This document shows positions 16,535-25,800 of a stretch of 64,000 nt of DNA, piece by piece. Source of the stretch: Eubacterium sp. OM08-24. Lineage in GTDB: Bacteria > Bacillota > Clostridia > Oscillospirales > Acutalibacteraceae. The first letter of the stretch is position 1. Each line of letters starts with the position of its first letter. The DNA is taken from the NCBI RefSeq assembly GCF_003438075.1, contig NZ_QSTA01000002.1, positions 62,001-126,000 on the forward strand, in the 5' to 3' direction. The translations under genes and the position numbers were made by a program. The notes below the pieces were generated by a model. It ran no database searches. It saw only the letters and a program-made list of their open reading frames with translations, and was not told where the DNA came from.

Positions 16535-16586
16535 TGAATTAAGAATTTAATTTTTTAAGTTATACTTAAAAAATATCGTTTCTAAA

Positions 16587-16626
16587 GAGCAAAGGGAGTT
16601 TTTTGGGACACCTTATTATTTATAAT
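16587..16626 (+). promoter_or_regulatory. Shared promoter module copy 4, facing HIRAN gene
   Basis: Plus strand: GAGCAAAG (16587-16594), 26 bases including TTTTGGGACA, then TATAAT (16621-16626). It is divergent from copy 2 and only 52 bases away from it. Expected start near 16633, giving a 50-base leader before the HIRAN gene. Confidence 0.65.
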
Positions 16627-16683
16627 ATAGATAAAGATAAAGAAAGCAAAACCATATTTTTTAAATAATAAGGAGGAAAAATT

Positions 16684-17046
16684 ATGAAAAATCTATATGT
16701 TACAATTACAGGCACAAAGTACTACTATGGAATGACGCCTTTTAAGATTGGCAAAAAGCTCACCTGTAAAAAAGAGCCCACCAATCCGCATGACAACGAG
16801 GCTATTAAGGTTACGATGAAAAACATCGGTACAATCGGCTACATAGCAAACTCACCGTACACCAAGGCAACAGGAACTCTCGGCGCAGGCGGTATCGGCT
16901 GTTATGTTAAGAAAAAGTTTAAGGTAAAGGTAATGTTCATCACCTCTACAAAGGTGATTTGTAAGGTTGTAGACGGTATTAAGGATAAGTACTTAGAAAA
17001 AACTGACGAAGTAATCAACAGCAATGAAGATTGCTTGGAAGTTTGA
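16684..17046 (+). CDS. HIRAN domain protein
   Basis: A 120-residue stand-alone HIRAN domain. The family is known as a DNA-end or damaged-DNA binding module found in HLTF-type helicases and in phage and bacterial proteins. The match rests on the early FKIGKKLTCKKEPTNPHDNEAIKV (the LxxEPxNPHDxNAIxV signature), followed by GTIGYIANSPY. No nuclease or helicase domain is attached. It starts behind AAGGAGG and is the first gene after one of the shared promoter modules; an unknown 190-residue gene follows after nine bases. A role in DNA damage or phage response is inference from the family. Confidence 0.8.
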   Translation: MKNLYVTITGTKYYYGMTPFKIGKKLTCKKEPTNPHDNEAIKVTMKNIGTIGYIANSPYTKATGTLGAGGIGCYVKKKFKVKVMFITSTKVICKVVDGIKDKYLEKTDEVINSNEDCLEV

Positions 17047-17055
17047 GGAGAAGTT

Positions 17056-17628
17056 ATGCAAAAATCAAAAGCTTACTTGGATTTAGATTTAGATGGCATA
17101 AGATTATTTTTAAAAATAGACGATTATGTAAATTGTGCAAACAAAAATGATAGCATTTACGATTATTTATGTTATACAGAAATGTATTTCGATTTTGAAA
17201 AATCACATATTCGTTTTTCACCTTTTTCTGACTGCTTGTTTTGCTTTGAAATTGACATTCTTGTTGATATGATTACAAAACACTTAAAAAAAGAATACGA
17301 TGATATTGAATACTATGAACGTGTATCACCGGATTTATACTTTGTATTTTATCCACAAGACTTTATTCCGACAAAGCGAGAAAGAATTATTAACAAAGAA
17401 CTAATGATGCTAAACGCTAAAACGAATAGTTACAACTGTATGGAGCTTTATCTCACCTTTGTGCTTAACGGCTTATATGGCAATCATCAGCTAAAGGTTG
17501 TATTCAGCGATGAAAAATTACAGTACTTATTAGTCTTTCTTGACCTTGTTAGAGGCAAAAACAATATTCATTCTGAAAAAGTACAAGAATTAATAAACAA
17601 AGGAATTATACACCCTTTATATTCTTAA
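17056..17628 (+). CDS. Hypothetical protein, 190 residues
   Basis: Not recognised. The protein is acidic to neutral and rich in Tyr, Phe and Asp (YLDLDLDGIRLFLKIDDY, then YFDFEKSHIRFSPFSDCLFCFEIDILVDMI), with no signal peptide or membrane segment. The C-terminal half looks helical. It lies nine bases after the HIRAN gene and has GGAG before its ATG, so the two are very likely co-transcribed and may work together. The overall style resembles small immunity-type proteins, but I cannot support that call. Confidence 0.6.
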   Translation: MQKSKAYLDLDLDGIRLFLKIDDYVNCANKNDSIYDYLCYTEMYFDFEKSHIRFSPFSDCLFCFEIDILVDMITKHLKKEYDDIEYYERVSPDLYFVFYPQDFIPTKRERIINKELMMLNAKTNSYNCMELYLTFVLNGLYGNHQLKVVFSDEKLQYLLVFLDLVRGKNNIHSEKVQELINKGIIHPLYS

Positions 17629-17633
17629 TATCA

Positions 17634-17662
17634 TTGTTAAATTCCCAGATATATGCTATAAT
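17634..17662 (+). promoter_or_regulatory. Promoter of the deformylase-like gene
   Basis: TTGTTA (17634-17639), 17 bases, TATAAT (17657-17662), 26 bases before the ATG. It lies just after the preceding stop codon, so this gene has its own start of transcription. Confidence 0.7.
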
Positions 17663-17688
17663 CAGAAAAAAATAAGCGAGGGATAAAT

Positions 17689-18099
17689 ATGGTAAGAGAA
17701 ATTGTAAGAGATCCTATGTTTTTGCAGAGGAAGTCGGTTGACGCAAGTATGGCTGATATGCCCGTTGCTATTGATTTGCTTGACACCTTAAAGGCTAACT
17801 TTGAAGGCTGCGTGGGTATGGCAGCAAATATGATTGGCGTATCTAAAAGAATTATTGCGGTAAGCGACAACGGAAAGTATATTCTTATGTTCAATCCCGA
17901 AATCATCAAGGGATACGGCGAATACGAAACCGAGGAAGGCTGCCTTTCGCTTGACGGTGAACGCAAAACAAAGCGATTTAAAACCATAAAGGTTAAATAC
18001 ACAACAGACAAATTCAAAACCACAACACGCACATTTACCGATTTTACATCGCAGATAATTCAGCACGAAATTGACCATTGTAACGGTATTTTAATATAA
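17689..18099 (+). CDS. def: Peptide deformylase-family protein
   Basis: A 136-residue member of the peptide deformylase family, which removes the formyl group from new protein N-termini using a bound metal. Motif II EEGCLSL supplies Cys85 and motif III QHEIDH supplies His126, Glu127 and His130, so the metal site is complete. Motif I is GCVGMAANMIG: where the usual GxGxAAxQ has Gln, this protein has Met48. That Gln stabilises the transition state in classical enzymes, so activity may be altered. It is at the short end for the family. This may be a second, divergent copy with the main def elsewhere. Confidence 0.85.
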   Translation: MVREIVRDPMFLQRKSVDASMADMPVAIDLLDTLKANFEGCVGMAANMIGVSKRIIAVSDNGKYILMFNPEIIKGYGEYETEEGCLSLDGERKTKRFKTIKVKYTTDKFKTTTRTFTDFTSQIIQHEIDHCNGILI

Positions 18100-18237
18100 A
18101 ACAATCTGTAAAATGTATATTTACAGTCATACTTTAATTTTATGATTATTAAGCACTAAAATATCTATATACCGTTTAATTGTTATAAAATTGTGCATTA
18201 TTGTAAAGAATGATTGACATTTAAGTGCAAATATTCA

Positions 18238-18266
18238 TTGACAAAATTCACCTTTTATAGTACAAT
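18238..18266 (+). promoter_or_regulatory. Promoter of the dockerin protein gene
   Basis: TTGACA (18238-18243), 17 bases, TACAAT (18261-18266), leaving a leader of about 40 bases before the ATG at 18315. The rest of 18100-18237 is AT-rich with no feature that I can see. Confidence 0.7.
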
Positions 18267-18314
18267 TTTGAAAAGATATTTTTATATATCATTTTTAGTA
18301 AAGGGGAATAGACA

Positions 18315-20522
18315 ATGAAAAAGAAAATTATTTCAGCGTTGCTTTCCGCTGCATTGGTTGTGACAAGCTTTTCTTCAATTACTGCCATGGCAGCAAGCGA
18401 CACAATAGGCGGTACAACCTATCAGCAAAAATCATTTACCGCTAACAAAATCACTCATCCCGAAAACGGATTAAAAGCTCCTGACGGTATTGTTGACTAC
18501 ATTGGCAACAGCACTGTTACAGACGAGATAACAGGTGTTGGCGATCGTGCCCAAAACTATGCGTGGTCTGCAATCGGCTACGGCGACTGGGTGTATATCG
18601 GCACTTGCCCTAATGCCATGACTCAAACCCTTAACTTTATGGGTACAATTCTTGGAAATAAATTTGACAAAGAAATTATGACAGCTACCCTAAATGCTAT
18701 GTTCAACGGCGCTTTCTTTACAGCTGAAGAGGACGGCGGAGATCCTAAGGGTATTCTCGTAAAAGTAAATACAAAGACAGGCGAAGTTAAACTTCTTATG
18801 TCAAAGGCTACCACAAACACAAATGTTCAGTTCAGAAATGTTGTTGAGTTAAACGGCAAATTCTACTTCTGCGGCTCGGTAAACGGCTTACCGACGGTTT
18901 ATCAGGTTGACCCTGCAACCGACGAGTACAAAAAGGTTTATCAGAGTATAGATCAGGCAGATTTTTACAAGGCTTATCAAATGGGTATCAGCGTTGGTAT
19001 CAGAGGTATAAGCACATTTGAAAACAAGCTCATAATAAGCCTTGTTGGTCTTGAGGGCGCATATATCTGTGAAAGTGACAATCCCGAAGATCCCGATTCA
19101 TTTAAGGTAATTGCTACAATGAGCGATATGTTCAATTATCCTGCTTACCGCTATCAGGACAGCATCTACGGCGGTTCAATTTGGGATATGGCTGCATATA
19201 ACGGTTCTTTGTATGTTTCTATCTGCACAGGTACTCCTGAAAACAAGCCTGACGATAACACAATGCAGTCTTTTGCGCTTATCAAGGGTGACAGAGATGA
19301 CAACGGCAAATGGACATGGACTTCGGTTATCGGTGACAAAGAAAAGAATAATGCAAAGTACACCTACGGTATTGATCCCGAAAGGACAAGATCCGGTGCG
19401 GCTAACCTCTGCGTTTATGACGGCTACCTCTACATTGGCGAGTACAACGATGAAGAAATTGCACTTGAAAGAGTTTTGTTTGACCAGAGCTGCGATTTTA
19501 TGAATTCTAACCTTGAGCAATCCGTAAATCTTTACAGAATGGACGAAAACGAGGAAATTCAGCTTGTTGTGGGAGATGCAGATGAAATGTTCCCCGACGG
19601 CGGTCTTACAGGTTTAGGCTCAGGTTTTGACCGCAACGAAAACCAGTATATTTGGAGAATGCAGGTTTACAATAACAAGCTCTATGTAGGTACATTTGAT
19701 ACAAGTTCACTTCTCGAACCAATCGGACAGCTTACAAACGGTGACCTTCTCAAAATGACAGACGAAGAATGGCAGTCACAAATTGAATACATTAAGGTGC
19801 TCGCCGAGCTTATTCTTAACAAATATAAAACGCCACAGCTGCCTGTTGCCGCTCCTGCCACACTCTCTATATCAAGAGATGATGCGAGAAATATGGCTAA
19901 AAGCGTAAACAATGCAGGCAAAATCAGCCGAGCAACAGCAGCAAATGCAGAAAATGTAATTGAGCTTGCTCAGGAGATTGAAAACACAGCTAACGAAAAA
20001 GCGAGCGAAGAATTTATTGCAACATATACAGAGCTTTCTAAAGCATCTAAGAATATGACAATCTCAATAGGTGAAATTATCGGTAAAATATTTACAGAAG
20101 AAAACATTGCAAAAATGACTTCATTTGTAAAATGTGCGGCTTATATGAGCACAGCCGAAAGAGGCTTTGATATTTTCACACTTGACAGCAATCTTAATGT
20201 AAAGACCGTTACAACAAACGGTTTCGGTGATCCTTACAACCATGGCTGTCGTACATTTGCAGTAACCGATGATAACCTCATTGTAGGCACAGCAAACCCA
20301 TTCTATGGCACTCAGATCTGGACATTATCGGATAATAAATATGACCTCAATGAGGACAGCAAAGTTGATGTTCAGGATGTAACCTTTGCTCAGTGCGTTG
20401 TGGCAGGCACAGAAGAAAAGCCGGCTGACTTTTACGAAAGAGCTGACTATAACAAAGACGGCAAGGTAGATATAAACGATATTACAGCATATCAGATTTA
20501 CCTTGCAGAAAACAATAATTAA
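18315..20522 (+). CDS. Secreted dockerin-containing protein, 735 residues
   Basis: Extracellular protein with a signal peptide (MKKKIISALLSAALVV, cleavage after AMA) and a C-terminal type I dockerin. The dockerin has two calcium-loop repeats, DLNEDSKVDVQDVTF and DYNKDGKVDINDITAYQ, in the last about 60 residues, so the protein should plug into a cohesin-bearing scaffold. The middle about 600 residues hold repeated short blocks such as LYIGEYND, LYVGTFD, LYVSICTG and FYFCGSVNG, suggesting a beta-propeller. I see no glycoside hydrolase motif. A helical stretch about 500-600 interrupts the repeats. Function unknown; possible roles are substrate binding or surface attachment. Confidence 0.85.
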   Translation: MKKKIISALLSAALVVTSFSSITAMAASDTIGGTTYQQKSFTANKITHPENGLKAPDGIVDYIGNSTVTDEITGVGDRAQNYAWSAIGYGDWVYIGTCPNAMTQTLNFMGTILGNKFDKEIMTATLNAMFNGAFFTAEEDGGDPKGILVKVNTKTGEVKLLMSKATTNTNVQFRNVVELNGKFYFCGSVNGLPTVYQVDPATDEYKKVYQSIDQADFYKAYQMGISVGIRGISTFENKLIISLVGLEGAYICESDNPEDPDSFKVIATMSDMFNYPAYRYQDSIYGGSIWDMAAYNGSLYVSICTGTPENKPDDNTMQSFALIKGDRDDNGKWTWTSVIGDKEKNNAKYTYGIDPERTRSGAANLCVYDGYLYIGEYNDEEIALERVLFDQSCDFMNSNLEQSVNLYRMDENEEIQLVVGDADEMFPDGGLTGLGSGFDRNENQYIWRMQVYNNKLYVGTFDTSSLLEPIGQLTNGDLLKMTDEEWQSQIEYIKVLAELILNKYKTPQLPVAAPATLSISRDDARNMAKSVNNAGKISRATAANAENVIELAQEIENTANEKASEEFIATYTELSKASKNMTISIGEIIGKIFTEENIAKMTSFVKCAAYMSTAERGFDIFTLDSNLNVKTVTTNGFGDPYNHGCRTFAVTDDNLIVGTANPFYGTQIWTLSDNKYDLNEDSKVDVQDVTFAQCVVAGTEEKPADFYERADYNKDGKVDINDITAYQIYLAENNN

Positions 20523-20556
20523 GACTGAATTTAACCGTCGGTTATATAACAATTTA

Positions 20557-20585
20557 CCGCTCTGCAATTTTTGCAGGGCGGTTTT
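20557..20585 (+). terminator. Terminator of the dockerin protein gene
   Basis: Stem CCGCTCTGCA/TGCAGGGCGG (one mismatch) followed by TTTT. The following stretch to about 20870 holds a short open piece reading DLESLEENCPAAAKVCNDFC (about 20676-20780) without a start or ribosome binding site, perhaps a gene remnant; otherwise nothing recognisable. Confidence 0.8.
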
Positions 20586-20878
20586 CTTATGCTTTTTACT
20601 GTGATATAATGAAAATAGAATTTACTTAGTGTTGGGCAATATTCAGAGGTTCTTTATAGGAAATTGGGGTAAATTATGATTTAGAAAGCCTTGAGGAAAA
20701 TTGCCCTGCCGCCGCAAAGGTGTGTAATGATTTCTGTATAAGCGTTATCCCTGCTTTTATTAGCATTATGAAAGTTTTATAAAATTTCTTGCAAAATTTA
20801 AAATCTGTATACTTTGTGCTTGAATTTGGCTATGATAAGAAAATTTTGAATTTCAGCTAATTTTTTTGCAAAAATCTA

Positions 20879-20907
20879 TTGACAAAGGGCAAAAACAAGG
20901 CTATAAT
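20879..20907 (+). promoter_or_regulatory. Promoter of amt-glnK
   Basis: Perfect TTGACA (20879-20884), 17 bases, TATAAT (20902-20907). It leaves an unusually long leader of about 178 bases before the amt start. Confidence 0.8.
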
Positions 20908-20981
20908 TCAACTTGTAAAGTAAAGTTTCCGGAAAACTTCTTATTTTCGCTTATTTTTAAAATGAATATTTCAGAACAAAG

Positions 20982-21061
20982 AGGTTCACCCTGCTTTTGG
21001 TAAATTTGCAATTTATTTTTATTTTCTTGCAATTTGCAAAGGCGTGGTGAGCCTTGTTTTT
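20982..21061 (+). promoter_or_regulatory. Probable transcription attenuator upstream of amt
   Basis: A long hairpin in the 5' leader: AGGTTCACC (20982-20990) pairs with GGTGAGCCT (21046-21054), inner strands rich in TTTGCAA/TTGCAA also pair, and the stem is followed by TGTTTTT. It therefore has the shape of an intrinsic terminator placed between promoter and gene. A smaller hairpin AAGTTT/AAACTT lies at about 20922-20942. This fits nitrogen-controlled read-through, for example by an ANTAR-type antiterminator, but no regulator is visible here. Confidence 0.55.
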
Positions 21062-21091
21062 ATTCATTCGGTTTATGTGGAGGTTTTAAAA

Positions 21092-22342
21092 ATGGATGCA
21101 GGCAACATAGCTTTTATGCTGATATGCTCGGCTTTGGTGTTCCTTATGACGCCCGGTCTTGCAATGTTTTACGGCGGACTTGTACGCAAAAAGAATGTAG
21201 TAAACACAATGATGACTTCAATTTTCATCATCGGAACAGGCATTGTAATGTGGGTGCTTTTCGGCTATTCACTTTCATTTGCTCCAAGCTCAAACGGAAT
21301 TATCGGCGACCTTAGTTGGATAGGACTTGAGGGTGTATCTCTCACAGAGGGTTACACAGACGGCACAGCAATTCCGAATATGGTTTTCTGCGGATTTCAG
21401 ATGATGTTCGCAATCATTACACCGGCGCTCATTACAGGTGCTGTTGCAGGCAGAATGAAGTTTAAATCACTTTTTGTGTTTATAATTTTATGGTCATTAA
21501 TCGTTTATTATCCTCTCGCCCACATGGTATGGGCAGACGGCGGACTTCTCGGACTTGACGGTATCGGCGCTCTCGACTTTGCCGGCGGCGATGTTGTTCA
21601 TATCAGCTCCGGTGTATCCGCTCTCGTGCTTTGCATTATTCTCGGCAAGCGCAACGATTACGAACACGCAATTTACAGAATCCACAATATTCCGACAGTT
21701 GTTCTCGGTGCGTCACTGCTTATGTTCGGTTGGTTCGGATTTAACGCAGGCTCTGCACTTGAGGCAAACGGTCTTTCTGCTCACGCATTTATGACAACAG
21801 CCGTTTCTGCCGCTGCCGCTATCCTTTCTTGGATGCTCTGCGATGTAATCAAAAACAAAAAGCCTACGCTCATCGGCGCAAGCACAGGTATGATTGCCGG
21901 CCTTGTAGGTATTACTCCGGGCGCAGGATATGTACCGATTTGGGCGGCAGTAATAATCGGTCTTACAACAAGCCCTGTTTGCTACCTTATGATTTCATTC
22001 GGTAAAAAGAAATTCGGATTTGATGACGCACTCGACGCATTCAGTTGTCACGGTACAGGCGGTATCTGGGGCGGACTTCTTACAGGTGTTTTCTCAAGCA
22101 CAGCAATAAACGCTGACGCAGGCAACGGTCTTGTATTCGGAGAGTTTGCTCAGTTCGGCGCACAGGCTCTCGGCATTGGCATAACACTTGTAATTGCTGT
22201 TGCCGGCACACTTATCTGCTATGGCTTAACAAAAATTCTTACAGGCAAAATCAGAGTAAGCAAGCGTGACGAAATGCTTGGACTTGACATTACTCAGCAT
22301 GGTGAATCAGCATATCCGTCATTTAACGGTCTTGATAACTAA
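21092..22342 (+). CDS. amt: Ammonium transporter Amt
   Basis: Amt/MEP/Rh family channel of 416 residues with about 11 membrane segments. It begins MDAGNIAFMLICSALVFLMTPGLAMFYGGLVRKKN, and the pore histidines lie in GGDVVHISSGVSALV and in CHGTGGIWGGLLTG, both conserved. I start at the ATG at 21092, with GGAGG eight bases upstream; a longer frame exists but lies over the attenuator. It imports ammonium when it is scarce. The PII gene follows after 15 bases, the usual amt-glnK pairing in which PII plugs the pore. Confidence 0.95.
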   Translation: MDAGNIAFMLICSALVFLMTPGLAMFYGGLVRKKNVVNTMMTSIFIIGTGIVMWVLFGYSLSFAPSSNGIIGDLSWIGLEGVSLTEGYTDGTAIPNMVFCGFQMMFAIITPALITGAVAGRMKFKSLFVFIILWSLIVYYPLAHMVWADGGLLGLDGIGALDFAGGDVVHISSGVSALVLCIILGKRNDYEHAIYRIHNIPTVVLGASLLMFGWFGFNAGSALEANGLSAHAFMTTAVSAAAAILSWMLCDVIKNKKPTLIGASTGMIAGLVGITPGAGYVPIWAAVIIGLTTSPVCYLMISFGKKKFGFDDALDAFSCHGTGGIWGGLLTGVFSSTAINADAGNGLVFGEFAQFGAQALGIGITLVIAVAGTLICYGLTKILTGKIRVSKRDEMLGLDITQHGESAYPSFNGLDN

Positions 22343-22357
22343 CGGAGGATTAAACAT

Positions 22358-22744
22358 ATGGATAACAATAATGAAGTTCAGCTTATAAAAATTGAGGCTG
22401 TTGTCAGAGAGGAAATGTTTCTCGATGTAAAAAAAGCCCTTATGGACATTGGCGTAAACGGCATTACTGCCTATCAGGTTGTTGGCTGCGGTATTCAGCG
22501 AGGTATGGCTGAATATGTAAGAGGTCAGAAAGTTGATGTGCAGGTTCTCCCGAAAATCAAGTTTGAAATCGTGGTTTCGTCTGAGGAATGGGAGGCAAAA
22601 ACCATTGAGGCGATTAAGAAAACCGCTTTCACAGGCAACCCCGGCGACGGAAAAATCTTTACCTACTACCTTAAGCAAGCAGTAAAAATCCGTACCGGCG
22701 AAACTGGCTATGATGCAATCCAAACGCCAAACTTTGATGACTAA
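22358..22744 (+). CDS. glnK: PII nitrogen regulatory protein
   Basis: PII family signal protein of 128 residues, forming a trimer that binds ATP/ADP and 2-oxoglutarate and gates Amt. The core LIKIEAVVREEMFLDVKKAL and the T-loop region GCGIQRGMAEYVRGQ followed by VLPKIKFEIVV fit the family. The residue matching Tyr51 of E. coli GlnB, the uridylylation site, is Val54, so control by uridylylation is unlikely. The C-terminus is about 15 residues longer than in E. coli (TGETGYDAIQTPNFDD). Its start has GGAGG. Co-transcribed with amt. Confidence 0.93.
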   Translation: MDNNNEVQLIKIEAVVREEMFLDVKKALMDIGVNGITAYQVVGCGIQRGMAEYVRGQKVDVQVLPKIKFEIVVSSEEWEAKTIEAIKKTAFTGNPGDGKIFTYYLKQAVKIRTGETGYDAIQTPNFDD

Positions 22745-22781
22745 TTAAATATTCCGATTAAAAATCTTTCTTAAATTTTAA

Positions 22782-22836
22782 ATAATCCCCTTAGAGTTGA
22801 TATTAAAGCCAAATTTGATACTGCTCTTTGGGGATT
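22782..22836 (+). terminator. Terminator of amt-glnK
   Basis: AATCCCC with GAG (22783-22796) pairs with CTC and GGGGATT (22823-22835), followed by a T-rich stretch. The loop is large, so the stem is less compact than usual. Confidence 0.6.
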
Positions 22837-22885
22837 ATTTATTTTGCTTTTCTGATGTGTGGGTTTAATGTGTTATGATTAACTG

Positions 22886-25800
22886 ATTTATGCTCCGGTT
22901 TGGATAGATTTATAGGTGCTGGTGCATTTGCAAAAGCTACACAAGAGGAAAATTTAAAATCCAGTATGGATAGATTTATAGCCGCTAACAGGGGGGTACA
23001 ACTTACAATATATAAAATTTAAAATCCAGTATGGATAGATTTATAGTCCACCTTTGAGAAGTGTTTTTGTATAATCAAAATCATTTAAAATCCAGTATGG
23101 ATAGATTTATAGTTTAGGACACATAAAAAAGTGACTTAGAACGTATCATTTAAAATCCAGTATGGATAGATTTATAGATTTGATGTTGTAACAGCTGTTC
23201 AATGCTTTCAGATTTAAAATCCAGTATGGATAGATTTATAGTCATTTAGATAAAATGTTCAAGGCTCCTTGACTTTTATTTAAAATCCAGTATGGATAGA
23301 TTTATAGCATTGCTTTTATCATATTAAAACTCCTGCTTTCAGATTTAAAATCCAGTATGGATAGATTTATAGTTTACCAAAGCTGACTAACTCACCTGTT
23401 TTCTTGTATTTAAAATCCAGTATGGATAGATTTATAGTATATATCCCCTTAAAATTATTCAACATATCAGGTATTTAAAATCCAGTATGGATAGATTTAT
23501 AGACTATGATATTAGTTGAATTAATTACTGTTTGTTTATTTAAAATCCAGTATGGATAGATTTATAGGAAAATCCCGCAGGCGTATCCCTCAGCTTAAAC
23601 AGATTTAAAATCCAGTATGGATAGATTTATAGGGGGACTCGCACTACAAATTTTTATCTGCGAGTTTCATTTAAAATCCAGTATGGATAGATTTATAGTA
23701 AACCCTGAAAGTCATCATAAGCAACATCTAAACATTTAAAATCCAGTATGGATAGATTTATAGAACGCTCGCCAGTTTGAACGCAAAGACCGAATGGAGA
23801 TTTAAAATCCAGTATGGATAGATTTATAGCATACTCATCTACAACAATTTCAGCCTCAATCTTATATTTAAAATCCAGTATGGATAGATTTATAGGTTCT
23901 GATGAAATGGTAACCGATTTTCTTATCACTAATTTAAAATCCAGTATGGATAGATTTATAGGTTAGGAACTCCGAAAAATGAAAGGTTGTATTACTTAAT
24001 TTAAAATCCAGTATGGATAGATTTATAGGCCAGCAGTAAGAACACCAAGACCGAGAAAAACAGCAATTTAAAATCCAGTATGGATAGATTTATAGTATTG
24101 CAATGATTATCTTTATTGTTTGTGCTTTTGTATTTAAAATCCAGTATGGATAGATTTATAGTCTCACGCCTTAACTGCATTTCACATCTTATCCAATGAT
24201 TTAAAATCCAGTATGGATAGATTTATAGGTCTGCCGTTTGTATCGAAGTCAAGAATTGCAGAGCAATTTAAAATCCAGTATGGATAGATTTATAGGAAAT
24301 AACTTCGTCAGAAGAATATTGAAATTTTTTATTTAAAATCCAGTATGGATAGATTTATAGCGTTTAGAATAGAAACAAACATTTTAAGACTTTATGTATT
24401 TAAAATCCAGTATGGATAGATTTATAGCTCTCCTAATTATCCTTTTCTCTTGCCTTACTGTTTATTTAAAATCCAGTATGGATAGATTTATAGCGCCAAG
24501 AACGCTTGAAGAGATTATTAAAAATTAAATTTAAAATCCAGTATGGATAGATTTATAGCCTCCTAATTAAATCTGTTTGAATTTTGGATTGTGATTTAAA
24601 ATCCAGTATGGATAGATTTATAGACCGTCACCCTCTTTAATAAAGACATAATCACAACTATTTAAAATCCAGTATGGATAGATTTATAGTTACAATATTA
24701 AAGATTCTATTGATTTAATTAAAGAATTTAAAATCCAGTATGGATAGATTTATAGAATTCATCTGGCTTATTTATGTAATCTCTGATAATATATTTAAAA
24801 TCCAGTATGGATAGATTTATAGACCTCCGCCCACATCGGGCGGAACGCTTGCATCCTAAATTTAAAATCCAGTATGGATAGATTTATAGTATTCACGATT
24901 ACTTTTTTGCAAAGACATTGGATAATTTAAAATCCAGTATGGATAGATTTATAGCTTGCACTTAACATTTCAGTTTCTGCTGCAGATACATTTAAAATCC
25001 AGTATGGATAGATTTATAGGTTGCTTGAAGATTACGACAAGCCACTTGTTGTCGCCATTTAAAATCCAGTATGGATAGATTTATAGATTAAGTTCTTTTT
25101 TCTTAGTATGTATATAATTAGATTTAAAATCCAGTATGGATAGATTTATAGGTATTCGTTTTGTGTTAGTAAGTTTCTTTGTTTGTAATTTAAAATCCAG
25201 TATGGATAGATTTATAGATTTTTCTGCCCCCGTAATTTTTCCCGATTTTGCGAAATTTAAAATCCAGTATGGATAGATTTATAGTATTACTTGACTGTTT
25301 AAAGCGATACAGGCAATTTAAAATTTAAAATCCAGTATGGATAGATTTATAGCCTGAAGAGTATAAGCCGTCTGAATGTTTCAAAATAATTTAAAATCCA
25401 GTATGGATAGATTTATAGAATACTATCATTGATGATATTTTCGCCCAATTAGAATTTAAAATCCAGTATGGATAGATTTATAGCTTTGCGTTCTCTAATG
25501 AGCAATTCAAAGAGGCTAATTTAAAATCCAGTATGGATAGATTTATAGAAATATGCGTCAGTACCAAACTCCACACAAATAACGATTTAAAATCCAGTAT
25601 GGATAGATTTATAGTCAATACCGCTTGCGTATGCTTTGAGTCTATCGCAATTTAAAATCCAGTATGGATAGATTTATAGTAAAAACAGCCCCTCAAATAC
25701 CGTTCTGGTACTTGATTTAAAATCCAGTATGGATAGATTTATAGAATCGACATTGACATTATTCGTACATATATAAGTAATTTAAAATCCAGTATGGATA

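Noticed and set aside
16511..16610. A 100-base transposon-like unit with inverted ends (GGGCCATAATC...GTTTTTTGGGACA)
   Set aside because: The inverted ends are better explained as two divergent promoter modules, because each has a TATAAT at the same 26-base distance outside the ends and single copies occur at the cas loci.
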